57,603 nucleotides of DNA from positions 77,655 through 135,257 of the forward strand of contig NZ_LSRS01000008.1 of NCBI RefSeq assembly GCF_009932395.1. Direction: 5' to 3'. This document shows, piece after piece, positions 33,965 through 41,837 of this stretch. The notes under the pieces were generated by a model, which saw only the letters and a list, made by a program, of their open reading frames with translations, did no database searches and was not told the DNA's origin. This stretch comes from Sporotomaculum syntrophicum. Its GTDB lineage: Bacteria; Bacillota; Desulfotomaculia; Desulfotomaculales; Desulfallaceae. Within the stretch, counting starts at the first letter, position 1, and every line of letters starts with the position of its first letter. Both the position numbers and the translations under genes were made by a program.

Positions 33965-35089
33965 ATGCTCGAACAGGGTAAAATCGAGGGCAGGCAGGCC
34001 ATAGCTTTAATGCTCAGCCTGATACTGCCCACGGCCATTTTAGTCGTGCCCGCTGTTGTGGTTAGTGGCGCCAGGCAGGACGCCTGGCTGTCGTTGCTGA
34101 CGGCTACTTTGCTGGGGTTGGCCATTGCCTGGCTGGTGGTTAGCCTGAGCCAGCGCTTTCCGGGTAAGACGCTGTGTGAATACGCGGAAGATGTCCTGGG
34201 CAAGGTACTGGGCAAGATTGTTTGCCTTAGCTATATCTGGCTATTTTTTTTGTATGCCGGCTCTGGGGCTGTCCGGGAGTTTAGCTATTTTTTGGTGTCT
34301 GTCCTGATGCCCGAAACCCCGATGGTGGTTTTTTCTATTAGCGTGGTTACCGTGGCGGCTTATGCGGTTCGCAACGGCCTGGAGGTGCTATGCCGCTTTA
34401 ACTGGTTATTCATACCCGTCACAGGCTTACTTGTGATTGTGTTTATGTTATCCACACTGGATATGCAACCGGCTAATTTGTTGCCGGTTTTTGACGCAGG
34501 CTTTTTACTGCCGGTTTTAAAAAGCAGCGTTGCGCCGTCCATGTGGCTGGGGGAAATTGTTCTCTTGGCTATGCTCATCCCCTACCTGAACAAGCCTCAG
34601 GGTGCCCGGCGGGTCGCTATGCTGTCCGTATTACTCAGCGGGGTTTTATTAACAGTGAGCGTACTGGAGGCTATATTAATTTTCGGCCCAAACTACACGT
34701 CTAACTGGATGTTCCCTATTTACAACGTTATCCGTATCATCTCCATCGCCAATTTCCTGGAACGGTTGGAGTCTGTTGTTGTCGTGTTCTGGGTTCTCGG
34801 GGGCATTGTCAAAATCGGGGTGTTTTATTATGCTGCCGTGCTTGGCAGCGCCCAGTGCCTGGGTCTCAGGGATTATCGTCCCCTGGTACTGCCGGTGGGG
34901 GTGCTTCTGGTGACCTTTGCCAAATTTCTGCACGGGCAAAATATCACAGACATGTTATATTATATTGTACACGTTCAGGTGCCCTTTATGCTGCTGGTTT
35001 TTGAAGTGGGGCTGCCGCTGCTGTTGTTGAGCGTGGCTCTGGTCAGGGGTAAGGGCCGTCGATATAAGGCTAATAAAAATAATGCCTGA
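33965..35089 (+). CDS. GerAB-family spore germination permease
   Basis: A 374-residue membrane protein with about ten hydrophobic segments, matching the GerAB/GerKB endospore germination permease family (APC fold): the opening KIEGRQAIALMLSLILPTAIL, the loop SQRFPGKTLCEYAEDVLGKVLGKIV and the central WLGEIVLLAMLIPYLNKPQ. GerAB is the germinant-sensing subunit of germinant receptors, together with GerAA and GerAC. No A or C gene is adjacent, so it is an orphan. ATG 33965 is chosen over GTG 33956 because AGAGG lies eight bases upstream. Confidence 0.87.
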   Translation: MLEQGKIEGRQAIALMLSLILPTAILVVPAVVVSGARQDAWLSLLTATLLGLAIAWLVVSLSQRFPGKTLCEYAEDVLGKVLGKIVCLSYIWLFFLYAGSGAVREFSYFLVSVLMPETPMVVFSISVVTVAAYAVRNGLEVLCRFNWLFIPVTGLLVIVFMLSTLDMQPANLLPVFDAGFLLPVLKSSVAPSMWLGEIVLLAMLIPYLNKPQGARRVAMLSVLLSGVLLTVSVLEAILIFGPNYTSNWMFPIYNVIRIISIANFLERLESVVVVFWVLGGIVKIGVFYYAAVLGSAQCLGLRDYRPLVLPVGVLLVTFAKFLHGQNITDMLYYIVHVQVPFMLLVFEVGLPLLLLSVALVRGKGRRYKANKNNA

Positions 35090-35261
35090 AGGCACCAGGC
35101 CGTGCTTTTACAACAGAAGTTGGGCTAATCTCTGAAGGATATTTAACCTTAATAGTTAATTAAACAGCAAGCATTGCGTATCCAAGAGCTGATAGTGACT
35201 CCCGTCAGATTGCCTTAATTGGCGTTCTTTTTTCGTTGCGTCATTTGCCGGGGATGGACGA

Positions 35262-35870
35262 CTATTTGGGGGGCTGATCTGGCGGGTCCGGCGCCGTCTT
35301 GGAGGTATCTCGGTGTGGCAATTGCGGTTGGCAATATTTCTGCATAACCTGGTTAAAGAGAGTGATGTGGTGCAATTCGTCCAGGATGATTCTCTCCAGC
35401 AATTCTTTTAAATACGGGTCATCGATCATGCACTGGTGTACGCGGTAGTTGGTAACAGCCGCCCATTCGCTGCCGATATCCATGGCGATCCGGTCACATA
35501 AATCGTTACCGTAAAATATATATGAGGCGTCCCAGTATTTTTCCTCGTTGGTATAAGTAAATACCCGGTAACGGGGATCTACCCCGAGCATCATAATAGT
35601 TTCCGCCAGCATTTCCTGATGATGCATCTCCACAAGGGATACGCACCCCAGCAGATCAGCCACTTCACTGTACTGATTTTCCAGTACAAAGTGGTGATAA
35701 TTGTATTGCATAATCGCACTAGTTTCACTGACCACCCCGGCATAATCCTCCAGCAGCAGCCGGCCATAAGCGGGGTTTTGCCTTGCCACCCGTATTTCCG
35801 GGTAAGGAGCCGGGTAGGCGCACCTGTAAAGAGCGGGAGTAACACACCCTTTTTCTTGTGCATTGGCCAT
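35262..35870 (-). CDS. Ferritin-like di-iron four-helix protein
   Basis: A 202-residue protein with a ferritin-like four-helix pattern. Candidate metal ligands are E in ETSAIMQYNYHH, E and H in VEMHHQEMLAE, E in GSEWAAVTNYRVH, and the ExxH of LDELHHITLF. Such proteins in spore formers are related to CotJC/Mn-catalase or rubrerythrin. The C-terminal 20 residues are proline-rich and disordered. It is convergent with gerAB. The reaction is not known, and an oxygen- or peroxide-related role is inferred from the fold. Confidence 0.8.
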   Translation of the reverse strand: MANAQEKGCVTPALYRCAYPAPYPEIRVARQNPAYGRLLLEDYAGVVSETSAIMQYNYHHFVLENQYSEVADLLGCVSLVEMHHQEMLAETIMMLGVDPRYRVFTYTNEEKYWDASYIFYGNDLCDRIAMDIGSEWAAVTNYRVHQCMIDDPYLKELLERIILDELHHITLFNQVMQKYCQPQLPHRDTSKTAPDPPDQPPK

Positions 35871-36295
35871 TTAGTATACCTCCCATCGGTAATTCATTCT
35901 CTATCATTGTATTGAGGTACGGTTTTATTTATGAAAATTGTTGCGTGGGTAATTTAGTCTAGTCCAAAGTAGCCAGGCTCCTTGTCTTCAACGCCGCCGG
36001 TTCCAACACCTTAATCACCATTTAATATCACCTTTCCCAGATAAGCGTGTCCCCTGCAATATGTCATCAAGAGCTTAAATTATTGTCAACAGCCATAATT
36101 TATGTTATTTTAGTTGAATGATGAACGTTGCAGCAGAAGTGACTGGAGAAGTATGTTGAGGCTGTTTCCAAGGCTCAAACCGGGCATAGGGACAGCCTCC
36201 AATTCTTGACTAATTGTGGTTTTGCTAATCTAAGGCGGCTTGGCTCACTCGATAAATAATAACTGTGGAATAATGAACAGGATTGAGGTAATTTA
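35871..36295. other. Intergenic region between ferritin-like gene and uppP
   Basis: About 425 bases. I see only short frames, one on the minus strand near 36025-35966 of 20 codons behind GGAAAGGTG, too short to support. GAGGTA at 36285-36290 is the uppP ribosome site. Confidence 0.35.
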
Positions 36296-37123
36296 ATGTT
36301 TTTTATGGAACTTCTCAAAGCAGTCTTTTTAGGCGTGGTGGAAGGAATTACCGAATGGCTACCGATCAGCAGTACCGGTCATATGATTTTAGTAGAGGAA
36401 TTCATCCAATTAGAAGCTTCAGCAGCCTTCAAGGAGACATTTTTTGTGGTTATTCAACTGGGGGCCATTATGGCTGTCGTACTGCTGTATGCACACAAAT
36501 TGAATCCCTATTCTCCAAAAAAGTCCCAGGAGGAGAAGCGGGATACTATGGCGATTTGGTATAAAGTACTAGTTGGGGTTTTGCCTGCCGCAGTGTTAGG
36601 TTTTTTGTTTGATGATTGGTTGAATGATCACTTTTACAATTACATAACAGTTGCGGTTATGTTGATTGTCTATGGGATTCTTTTTATTATCATCGAAAAC
36701 CGAAATCAAGGACGCCATTTCAAGATTCAGACCTTCAACGAGTTGACGTACAAAACTGCCTTTATTATCGGGATGTTCCAGGTGTTGTCCTTAATTCCCG
36801 GAACGTCACGTTCGGGAGCCACCATCTTAGGTGCTATATTACTGGGTACTTCCCGTCATATTGCGGCAGAGTATTCCTTCTTCTTATCTATCCCTGTAAT
36901 GTTCGGGGCCAGTGCTTTAAAACTGTTTAAATTCGGCTTTAATTTTACTGTTTTGGAAGCCAGTATTTTATTGACCGGAATGGTCGTGGCTTTCGTGGTG
37001 TCCGTGCTAGCTATTAAGTTTTTGATGGGGTATATCAAAAACAACGACTTTAAAGCCTTCGGCTGGTACCGTATTGTTTTAGGTGTTTGTATCATAACCT
37101 ATTTCGCATTTACCGTTTACTGA
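36296..37123 (+). CDS. uppP: Undecaprenyl-diphosphate phosphatase UppP (BacA)
   Basis: A 275-residue membrane phosphatase that recycles undecaprenyl diphosphate for cell-wall synthesis and gives bacitracin resistance. Both catalytic motifs are present: [14 protein letters not shown] (about 16-29, with E, S and H of the active site) and [10 protein letters not shown] (about 164-173, with the essential Arg). About eight hydrophobic segments are seen, and the length is normal. ATG 36296 lies six bases after GAGGTA; a second ATG at 36305 is possible. Confidence 0.95.
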   Translation: MFFMELLKAVFLGVVEGITEWLPISSTGHMILVEEFIQLEASAAFKETFFVVIQLGAIMAVVLLYAHKLNPYSPKKSQEEKRDTMAIWYKVLVGVLPAAVLGFLFDDWLNDHFYNYITVAVMLIVYGILFIIIENRNQGRHFKIQTFNELTYKTAFIIGMFQVLSLIPGTSRSGATILGAILLGTSRHIAAEYSFFLSIPVMFGASALKLFKFGFNFTVLEASILLTGMVVAFVVSVLAIKFLMGYIKNNDFKAFGWYRIVLGVCIITYFAFTVY

Positions 37124-37299
37124 TAAATTAATATGATAGTTTTAAGGCAGGAACTGTTTATCAGGATATCTTGGGTGACCAGGATAATGGTTACCTCTTA
37201 ATTAATGCGCTTACAAGTGTGCATACTGGGTATCTTAGAATGAACCTCCGCCGGATAACCGGCCGATCTGCCGTTCGGTCATGTATGAGTTTTCAGTCG

Positions 37300-37340
37300 C
37301 AGCAGTGAAGACCTGGACATTGTCCAGGTCTTCACTGCTG
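37300..37340. repeat. 41-base perfect palindrome
   Basis: A 20-base arm at 37300-37319 is repeated exactly inverted at 37321-37340 around one central T. It could extrude as a cruciform or form a very stable RNA hairpin. It has no U-run on either side, so a terminator role is doubtful. Confidence 0.9.
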
Positions 37341-37522
37341 TAGCGATGCAGTAAACTTTCCCCCCACTCCACCACCAAACGCCCCATCCGTAATACATCC
37401 CGCACTGAAGTCGGAAACGCTTGTCGACCGTGGCAGCCTGCGGCATAAGCTGTGCTGGTACTGGCCAACTTTTTAAAGTGGCAGCAGGTCAGTAATCCAG
37501 CCAATCGCCCTAAAGAACTTAA

Positions 37523-37600
37523 AATAGTTATTGACATATGCCGCAAAGATTGTATAATAAAACACAAAAAAGACATATGTCACAAACCACAAGGCGATGA
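37523..37600 (+). promoter_or_regulatory. Duplicated promoter/operator, copy A
   Basis: TTGACA 37531-37536, 16-base spacer, TATAAT 37553-37558. The -35 overlaps GACATATG and a full palindrome GACATATGTC lies at 37572-37581. The block matches copy B (40274-40366) almost base for base, down to the ACCACAAGG ribosome region, where copy A has lost the GGAGG (GGCGATG). It now drives the NifU-like gene. Confidence 0.75.
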
Positions 37601-37688
37601 GCCATGTGTCATGAGTAAAATGTAACTGGCCAGATGGGGTGGAATCGCGACTGATAGATGGAGAAAATAAGAACCATGGAGGTGTATG

Positions 37689-38072
37689 ATGATTTATTCT
37701 GTTAAAGTACTTGAACATTTTATGTGCCCTCAAAATGCTTATAATATGCCCGATGCCGATGCCGAAGGAAGCTTTGGAGACCCATCCTGCGGAGATGCTC
37801 TAACCTTTTATCTGAAAATTAAAGACAATTATATTCAAGAGATCAGCTATCTTGTATTTGGTTGTGTTGCATCTATTGCAACATCCAGCATGACGTCAGT
37901 GTTGGCAAAAGGCAAGAGTATAGATGAGGCGCTAAAAATCACTGAAGAGGATGTTATAGAGGCTTTGGATGGTCTTCCGGAAAACAAGATGCATTGCTCG
38001 AACTTGGGCGTAAGCGCTTTGCGAAATGCAATCAATAATTATTTTAAGGCTAATAGAACGGAGGATGCTTAA
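37689..38072 (+). CDS. NifU/IscU-like Fe-S scaffold, canonical copy
   Basis: A 127-residue scaffold protein. All three ligand cysteines and the adjacent Asp are present: GDPSCGDALTF, FGCVASIATSSM and KMHCSNLGVSAL. It assembles a [2Fe-2S] or [4Fe-4S] cluster for transfer. ATG 37689 has GGAGG six bases upstream. It is paralogous to the protein at 41083, whose ligands differ. No cysteine desulfurase is in the window. A decayed ferredoxin-domain remnant follows at once. Confidence 0.88.
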   Translation: MIYSVKVLEHFMCPQNAYNMPDADAEGSFGDPSCGDALTFYLKIKDNYIQEISYLVFGCVASIATSSMTSVLAKGKSIDEALKITEEDVIEALDGLPENKMHCSNLGVSALRNAINNYFKANRTEDA

Positions 38073-38073
38073 C

Positions 38074-38160
38074 CATTAAGATTCCAATTGTAGATGAGCG
38101 GCTTTGCACGGGCTGCCGTGCATTAGCCTGTGTTACCAAATATGTTCCCCCGTGGGGGCT
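38074..38160 (+). pseudogene. Remnant of a ferredoxin-MinD gene
   Basis: Directly after the NifU-like stop, the sequence still encodes IKIPIVDERLCTGCRALAC, which aligns with ITVKIPAVNEQLCMGCRTC of the MinD-type ATPase at 41838. After a short divergent stretch, CCGTGGGGGCTG matches the second cluster-binding segment of the same gene. There is no start and no ATPase part. It marks an ancient duplication of the locus, mostly deleted. Confidence 0.7.
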
Positions 38161-38217
38161 GATTTTTAGTGCGGAGCACATGGAAAGATGATTCTGCAAT
38201 TAAAGGAAGTGAATGGA

Positions 38218-39342
38218 ATGGAGGAAGGCGAAAGGACTGCACTTCTTGCGATTGCCATGAATCTCGTTATATTTGGAATTAAGTATGTATCTGCATCCGC
38301 TACCGGCAGCATTGCATTGAAAGCAGAAGCTTTTCACACTTTGGCGGACTTTGTTGCATCTTTAACTGTTTTTACAGGACTAAAAATAGCCAAACGTAAA
38401 ACCAAATCATTTCCTTACGGACTTTATAAAATTGAGAATTTAATGTCTGTAATTATTTCTTTAGTTATTCTCTATACGGGCTATGAAATTATTTTAGATG
38501 TTATAAATACTGACCTAACTGAACTGAGAAATTCAGGATTTGCTATATTTAGCTTATTAATTGCAACGTTTCTCACTTTCTGGTTTTCGAATTATGAAAG
38601 AAAAATTGGACATAAAATTAATTCACCAATTCTCTTGGCCGATTCATCTCATATTCGCATTGATGTGTTAAGTAATTTAATTGTTTTGTTAGTAGTTGTT
38701 GCTAGCCTATTTGGTTTTCATTTTGACAAAATAGCAGCTTTGATTGTAGTCATATTTATTGTTAAGACAGGTATTCAGATATTAATGGATGGAATTAGGG
38801 TGTTATTAGATGCTTCTGTAGATTACGAAACTCTAAGCAAAGTTGAGAAAATAATTTTGGATACACCCCAGATTATTAAACTCAAAACTTTAACAGGTCG
38901 TAATTCTGGACGATATAAATTTATCGAAGCTGATATTGTATTGAAGACTCACAATTTGGATAGAGCTCATTTTATTGCAGAAAGAGTTGAGCGAATTACC
39001 AAAGAGGAAATCAAGAATATTGACCAGGTCCAAATTCATTATGAACCGTTGCAGAAAGAAGAAATTATTTATGTTTTGCCATTGACAGAGGATAAAACAT
39101 CGATCAGTCCACATTTTGGAGAGGCGCCTTGTTTTATGCTGGTTACATTTAAATCAGGAACAGAAACTGCCAGCAAAACTGAGATACTCACCAATCCTTA
39201 TGCAAATATTCAAAAAGGCAAAGGTATTCTAGCTGCAGAATTAATAGTAAAAAACATGGTTGATTTTGTACTGGTTAAAAATGGCTTCGAAAGTAAAGGC
39301 CCACATTATGTATTTTCCGATGCTAATATCGAGTTAGTGTAA
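38218..39342 (+). CDS. CDF cation transporter fused to a NifX-like domain
   Basis: A 374-residue fusion. Residues 1-about 280 are a cation diffusion facilitator with six membrane segments, KAEAFHTLADFVAS and ADSSHIRIDVLSN (metal-site Asp/His positions), and a cytoplasmic domain. Residues about 295-374 resemble a dinitrogenase Fe-Mo cofactor (NifX/NifB C-terminal) domain: ISPHFGEAPCFMLVTF, then GKGILAAELIVKNMVDFVLV and GPHYVFSDANIELV. It likely exports Fe or another divalent metal, and the extra domain may bind a metal cluster. ATG 38218 follows AAGGAAGTG. It sits in an Fe-S/NifX locus. Confidence 0.85.
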   Translation: MEEGERTALLAIAMNLVIFGIKYVSASATGSIALKAEAFHTLADFVASLTVFTGLKIAKRKTKSFPYGLYKIENLMSVIISLVILYTGYEIILDVINTDLTELRNSGFAIFSLLIATFLTFWFSNYERKIGHKINSPILLADSSHIRIDVLSNLIVLLVVVASLFGFHFDKIAALIVVIFIVKTGIQILMDGIRVLLDASVDYETLSKVEKIILDTPQIIKLKTLTGRNSGRYKFIEADIVLKTHNLDRAHFIAERVERITKEEIKNIDQVQIHYEPLQKEEIIYVLPLTEDKTSISPHFGEAPCFMLVTFKSGTETASKTEILTNPYANIQKGKGILAAELIVKNMVDFVLVKNGFESKGPHYVFSDANIELV

Positions 39343-39432
39343 CCAACGAGGTATCGCCGAAACAGGCCTTTGCAAAGCTTGGATTAACATTCGATTTAAC
39401 TCCGGATTCAACAAAGATTGGTGGAAACAAAT

Positions 39433-40239
39433 ATGATCATTAAAACATTAGCAGAAAACATATCGAATATTGAAGATTTGGGAAGCGAGCATGGATTGAG
39501 TCTATTTATCGAAACAAAACATCATAAAATTTTATTTGATACCGGAGCCGGTGCTCTCTTTAGTGAAAATGCAGCAAAAATGAAGGTAAATTTAGCAGAG
39601 GTAGAGCTGGCGATAATTTCTCATGGCCATTATGATCATGGAGGCGGTCTTAAAACTTTTTTGAACATAAACAATAAAGCCAAAGTTTACTTGCACCAAA
39701 AAGCTTTTGAAAAGCACTATTTAAACATAGCAGCTGGAGAAAAGAAGGATATTGGATTAGATGAAACACTATTGACGCATGAGCGCCTGGTGTTTATGCA
39801 AGACCGGATGTACATAGATGAAGAACTTGAATTGTTCTCTAATGTATTAGGTGAACGGCTAAGACCATCAGGCAACAGGTACTTGCTTAGCAAGGCTGGA
39901 GAATCCTTTATGCTGGATGATTTTGCGCATGAACAAAATCTGATTTTAAATGAAGATGGTAAAAATGTGCTGGTAACCGGTTGTGCTCACAATGGTATTG
40001 TAAATATCATTGAACATTTTCGCAAAGAAAAAAATTCTACACCGGATTATATTATTGGTGGTTTTCATCTTCAGGATGAGCAGCCTGATGTTGTTGGTGA
40101 AATTGGCAAATATCTAATGGAGACAAAAGCTAAATGTTATACCTGTCATTGTACAGGAATTGAATCATATAAACTGCTAAAGGCTATGCTGGGAGAAAAT
40201 ATTGAATATCTTTCGACGGGCAGTCAATTAATTTTATGA
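39433..40239 (+). CDS. Metallo-beta-lactamase-fold hydrolase
   Basis: A 268-residue MBL-fold protein. The zinc motif ISHGHYDHGGGL, the later TGCAHNGIVNI histidine and GGFHL with a final CHCTG follow the order of the Methanopyrus-type 7,8-dihydropterin-6-methyl-4-aminobenzene-phosphate synthase-like family. The product is probably a phosphodiester or pterin-related hydrolase. ATG 39433 has GGTGG eight bases upstream. It lies between the CDF gene and copy B of the duplicated promoter, so it may belong to the copy A transcript. Confidence 0.85.
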   Translation: MIIKTLAENISNIEDLGSEHGLSLFIETKHHKILFDTGAGALFSENAAKMKVNLAEVELAIISHGHYDHGGGLKTFLNINNKAKVYLHQKAFEKHYLNIAAGEKKDIGLDETLLTHERLVFMQDRMYIDEELELFSNVLGERLRPSGNRYLLSKAGESFMLDDFAHEQNLILNEDGKNVLVTGCAHNGIVNIIEHFRKEKNSTPDYIIGGFHLQDEQPDVVGEIGKYLMETKAKCYTCHCTGIESYKLLKAMLGENIEYLSTGSQLIL

Positions 40240-40273
40240 TGTAATTATAATGAGCTTTTGTCAAATAAAAACC

Positions 40274-40358
40274 AAGAGTAGTTATTGACATATGTGATAA
40301 ACGTTGTATAATAAGAAATATAAAAGACATATGTCATAAACCACAAGGAGGTGAGTCA
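40274..40358 (+). promoter_or_regulatory. Duplicated promoter/operator, copy B
   Basis: TTGACA 40285-40290, 16-base spacer, TATAAT 40307-40312. GACATATG overlaps the -35 and a palindrome GACATATGTC lies at 40326-40335, 39 bases on, exactly as in copy A. It drives the DUF5320-DUF134-nifU-nifX-minD-minD-mrp-nifX genes. The DUF134 protein is the natural candidate to bind it. Confidence 0.8.
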
Positions 40359-40359
40359 T

Positions 40360-40629
40360 ATGCCAAGAGGAGATGGAACCGGCCCGATGGGACAGGGACC
40401 AATGTCTGGTAGAGGTGCAGGGCCTTGTAGTTTAGCTAATGTAGCTCAATCCGTTGTAGGCCTGGGATTGGGATTAGCACTTAGACGCAGGCGCGGCTCC
40501 GGGCAGTGGGTTGGCAGATATAATAAAATAGACCAGGCTGCCTCTACACCAAAAGAGCTGTTGCAAGAACAAAAAGCTGCGTTGCAAAGGCGGCTGGAAG
40601 TTATTGACCGGCAGCTGGAAAATTTATAA
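40360..40629 (+). CDS. DUF5320 protein
   Basis: An 89-residue DUF5320 protein with the family start MPRGDGTGPMGQGPMSGRGAG, a C, a short hydrophobic glycine stretch, a basic RRRRGSG and a coiled-coil C-terminus ending RRLEVIDRQLENL. The family is common in anaerobes next to NifX/Mrp genes; the function is unknown. AAGGAGG (40345-40351) lies eight bases before ATG 40360. It leads the copy B operon. Confidence 0.9.
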   Translation: MPRGDGTGPMGQGPMSGRGAGPCSLANVAQSVVGLGLGLALRRRRGSGQWVGRYNKIDQAASTPKELLQEQKAALQRRLEVIDRQLENL

Positions 40630-40702
40630 AAGCTATTATATAAGCTATAAAGTAGCCGGAGGACGCTCTGGCTATTTCTCTGGAAGATTGAGGTGAAAGA
40701 TT

Positions 40703-41083
40703 ATGCCTAGGCCTAGGAAATGGAGAAAGGTCTGTTGCCTGCCGGAAAACAACCGATTTGGGCCACTGAATAAACCGGCTAATACCGAGCATTTTCTCAA
40801 GATGACGGTTGACGAATACGAGACCATCAGGCTTATTGACCTGGAGGGCTTTACCCAGGAAGAGTGTGCCGGTCAAATGAACATAGCCCGCACAACTGTA
40901 CAAGGTATTTATACTGAGGCCAGAAGAAAAGTTGCCCAATCTTTGGTAAATGGAAAAGTGCTGCTGATCGAGGGCGGCGAATACCGGCTTTGTGACAGCT
41001 ATGGCAAAGGCTGCGGCGGCGGTGGCTGTCGCAGAAATAGATGCGGTAAAGGCTTGATGGGTAAAGAGGATAGAGGTGATTAA
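40703..41083 (+). CDS. DUF134 DNA-binding protein
   Basis: A 126-residue DUF134 protein. It opens with MPRPRKWRKVCCLPENNRFGP and carries a sigma-factor-like helix-turn-helix, DLEGFTQEECAGQMNIARTTVQGIYTEARRK (about 47-77). A cysteine-rich tail (KGCGGGGCRRNRCGKG) could sense metal or a cluster. The family is a predicted regulator of NifX/ORP loci. Its stop overlaps the next start by one base. Binding to the GACATATGTC sites is a testable inference. Confidence 0.88.
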   Translation: MPRPRKWRKVCCLPENNRFGPLNKPANTEHFLKMTVDEYETIRLIDLEGFTQEECAGQMNIARTTVQGIYTEARRKVAQSLVNGKVLLIEGGEYRLCDSYGKGCGGGGCRRNRCGKGLMGKEDRGD

Positions 41084-41490
41084 TGATTTATTCCGATCGA
41101 GTACTTATGCATTGTCTGTGGCCTCAGAATGCGTATAGTATGCTTGATGCAGATGCTGTAGGAAGTTATATAGAGCCCTCCTGCGAAGATGCTTTGACCT
41201 TTTATATAAAGATAAAAGACAATTGTATTCAAGATATCAGCTATCTTGCTTCCGGCAGCTGTGTATCCATTGCAACATGCAGCATAACCTCAGAGTTGGC
41301 GAAAGGTAAATGCTTAGATGATGCATTAAAAATCACCACAGAGGATATTATTGAGGGTTTGGGTGGTCTCCCGGAGAACAAGGTTCATTGCTCAAATCTA
41401 GCCGTAAGCGCTCTGCGTAATGCCATTAATAATTATCAAAGACTAACTGGAACGGAGGATTATTATGAGAATAGCAATACCTGTAGATAA
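41083..41490 (+). CDS. NifU/IscU-like protein with altered ligands
   Basis: A 135-residue paralogue of the protein at 37689 (MIYS-RVL start, AALTFYIKIKDN, HCSNLAVSALRNAINNY end). The canonical motifs have changed: GDPSCGDA is EPSCEDA, and FGCVASIATSS is SGSCVSIATCS, so the middle ligand Cys has moved one residue on and an extra Cys has appeared. Its cluster type may differ or be lost. It sits inside an operon with NifX and MinD-like genes, overlapping both neighbours. Confidence 0.85.
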   Translation: MIYSDRVLMHCLWPQNAYSMLDADAVGSYIEPSCEDALTFYIKIKDNCIQDISYLASGSCVSIATCSITSELAKGKCLDDALKITTEDIIEGLGGLPENKVHCSNLAVSALRNAINNYQRLTGTEDYYENSNTCR

Positions 41491-41836
41491 GCAAAATTTA
41501 GAAGCCAGCGTAAACCAGACCTTCGGACGTACCCCCTATTTCCTTATTTATGACACCGAAACCAAAGAAAACGTATTCATTGATAACAGTGCCGCAGCCA
41601 GCCAGGGTGGTGCAGGGATTAAAGCAGCACAAAGCATTGTGGACAACAAAGCGGAGGCAGTGTTAACTCCCCTTTGTGGTGAAAATGCCGCCGAGGTCCT
41701 CAACGCTGCCGGTATCAAAATATATAAGACCGTAAGGGATGCTTCGGTTATGGATACGATCAATGCCTTCATGGAAGGCAAGCTAGCCATATTAGAAGAT
41801 ATTCACCCCGGCTTTCATGGACAAGGCGGCAAATAA
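41465..41836 (+). CDS. NifX/dinitrogenase Fe-Mo cofactor-type protein
   Basis: A 123-residue NifX/NifB C-terminal-fold protein: MRIAIPVDKQNLEASVNQTFGRTPYFLIYD, ENVFIDNSAAASQGGAGIKAAQSIV and VLTPLCGENAAEVLNAAGIKIY. Related proteins bind Fe-Mo or the Mo-Cu cluster of the orange protein (ORP). ATG 41465 lies inside the end of the NifU-like gene, and its end abuts the MinD gene, showing tight coupling. Confidence 0.9.
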   Translation: MRIAIPVDKQNLEASVNQTFGRTPYFLIYDTETKENVFIDNSAAASQGGAGIKAAQSIVDNKAEAVLTPLCGENAAEVLNAAGIKIYKTVRDASVMDTINAFMEGKLAILEDIHPGFHGQGGK

Positions 41837-41837
41837 T

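Larger units (their letters stand above)
37124..37688. other. Gap with palindrome and duplicated promoter
   Basis: Contains a 41-base perfect palindrome (37300-37340) and the first copy of the promoter/operator block (37523-37600). An open minus-strand frame across 37235-37576 exists mainly because of the palindrome and has no supporting ribosome site. Confidence 0.5.

Noticed and set aside
35966-36025. 20-codon minus-strand peptide behind GGAAAGGTG
   Set aside because: Too short and without features to support; could be chance.
37235-37576. Minus-strand open frame of 113 codons
   Set aside because: It is open mostly because it spans the perfect palindrome, and it has no convincing ribosome site or domain.
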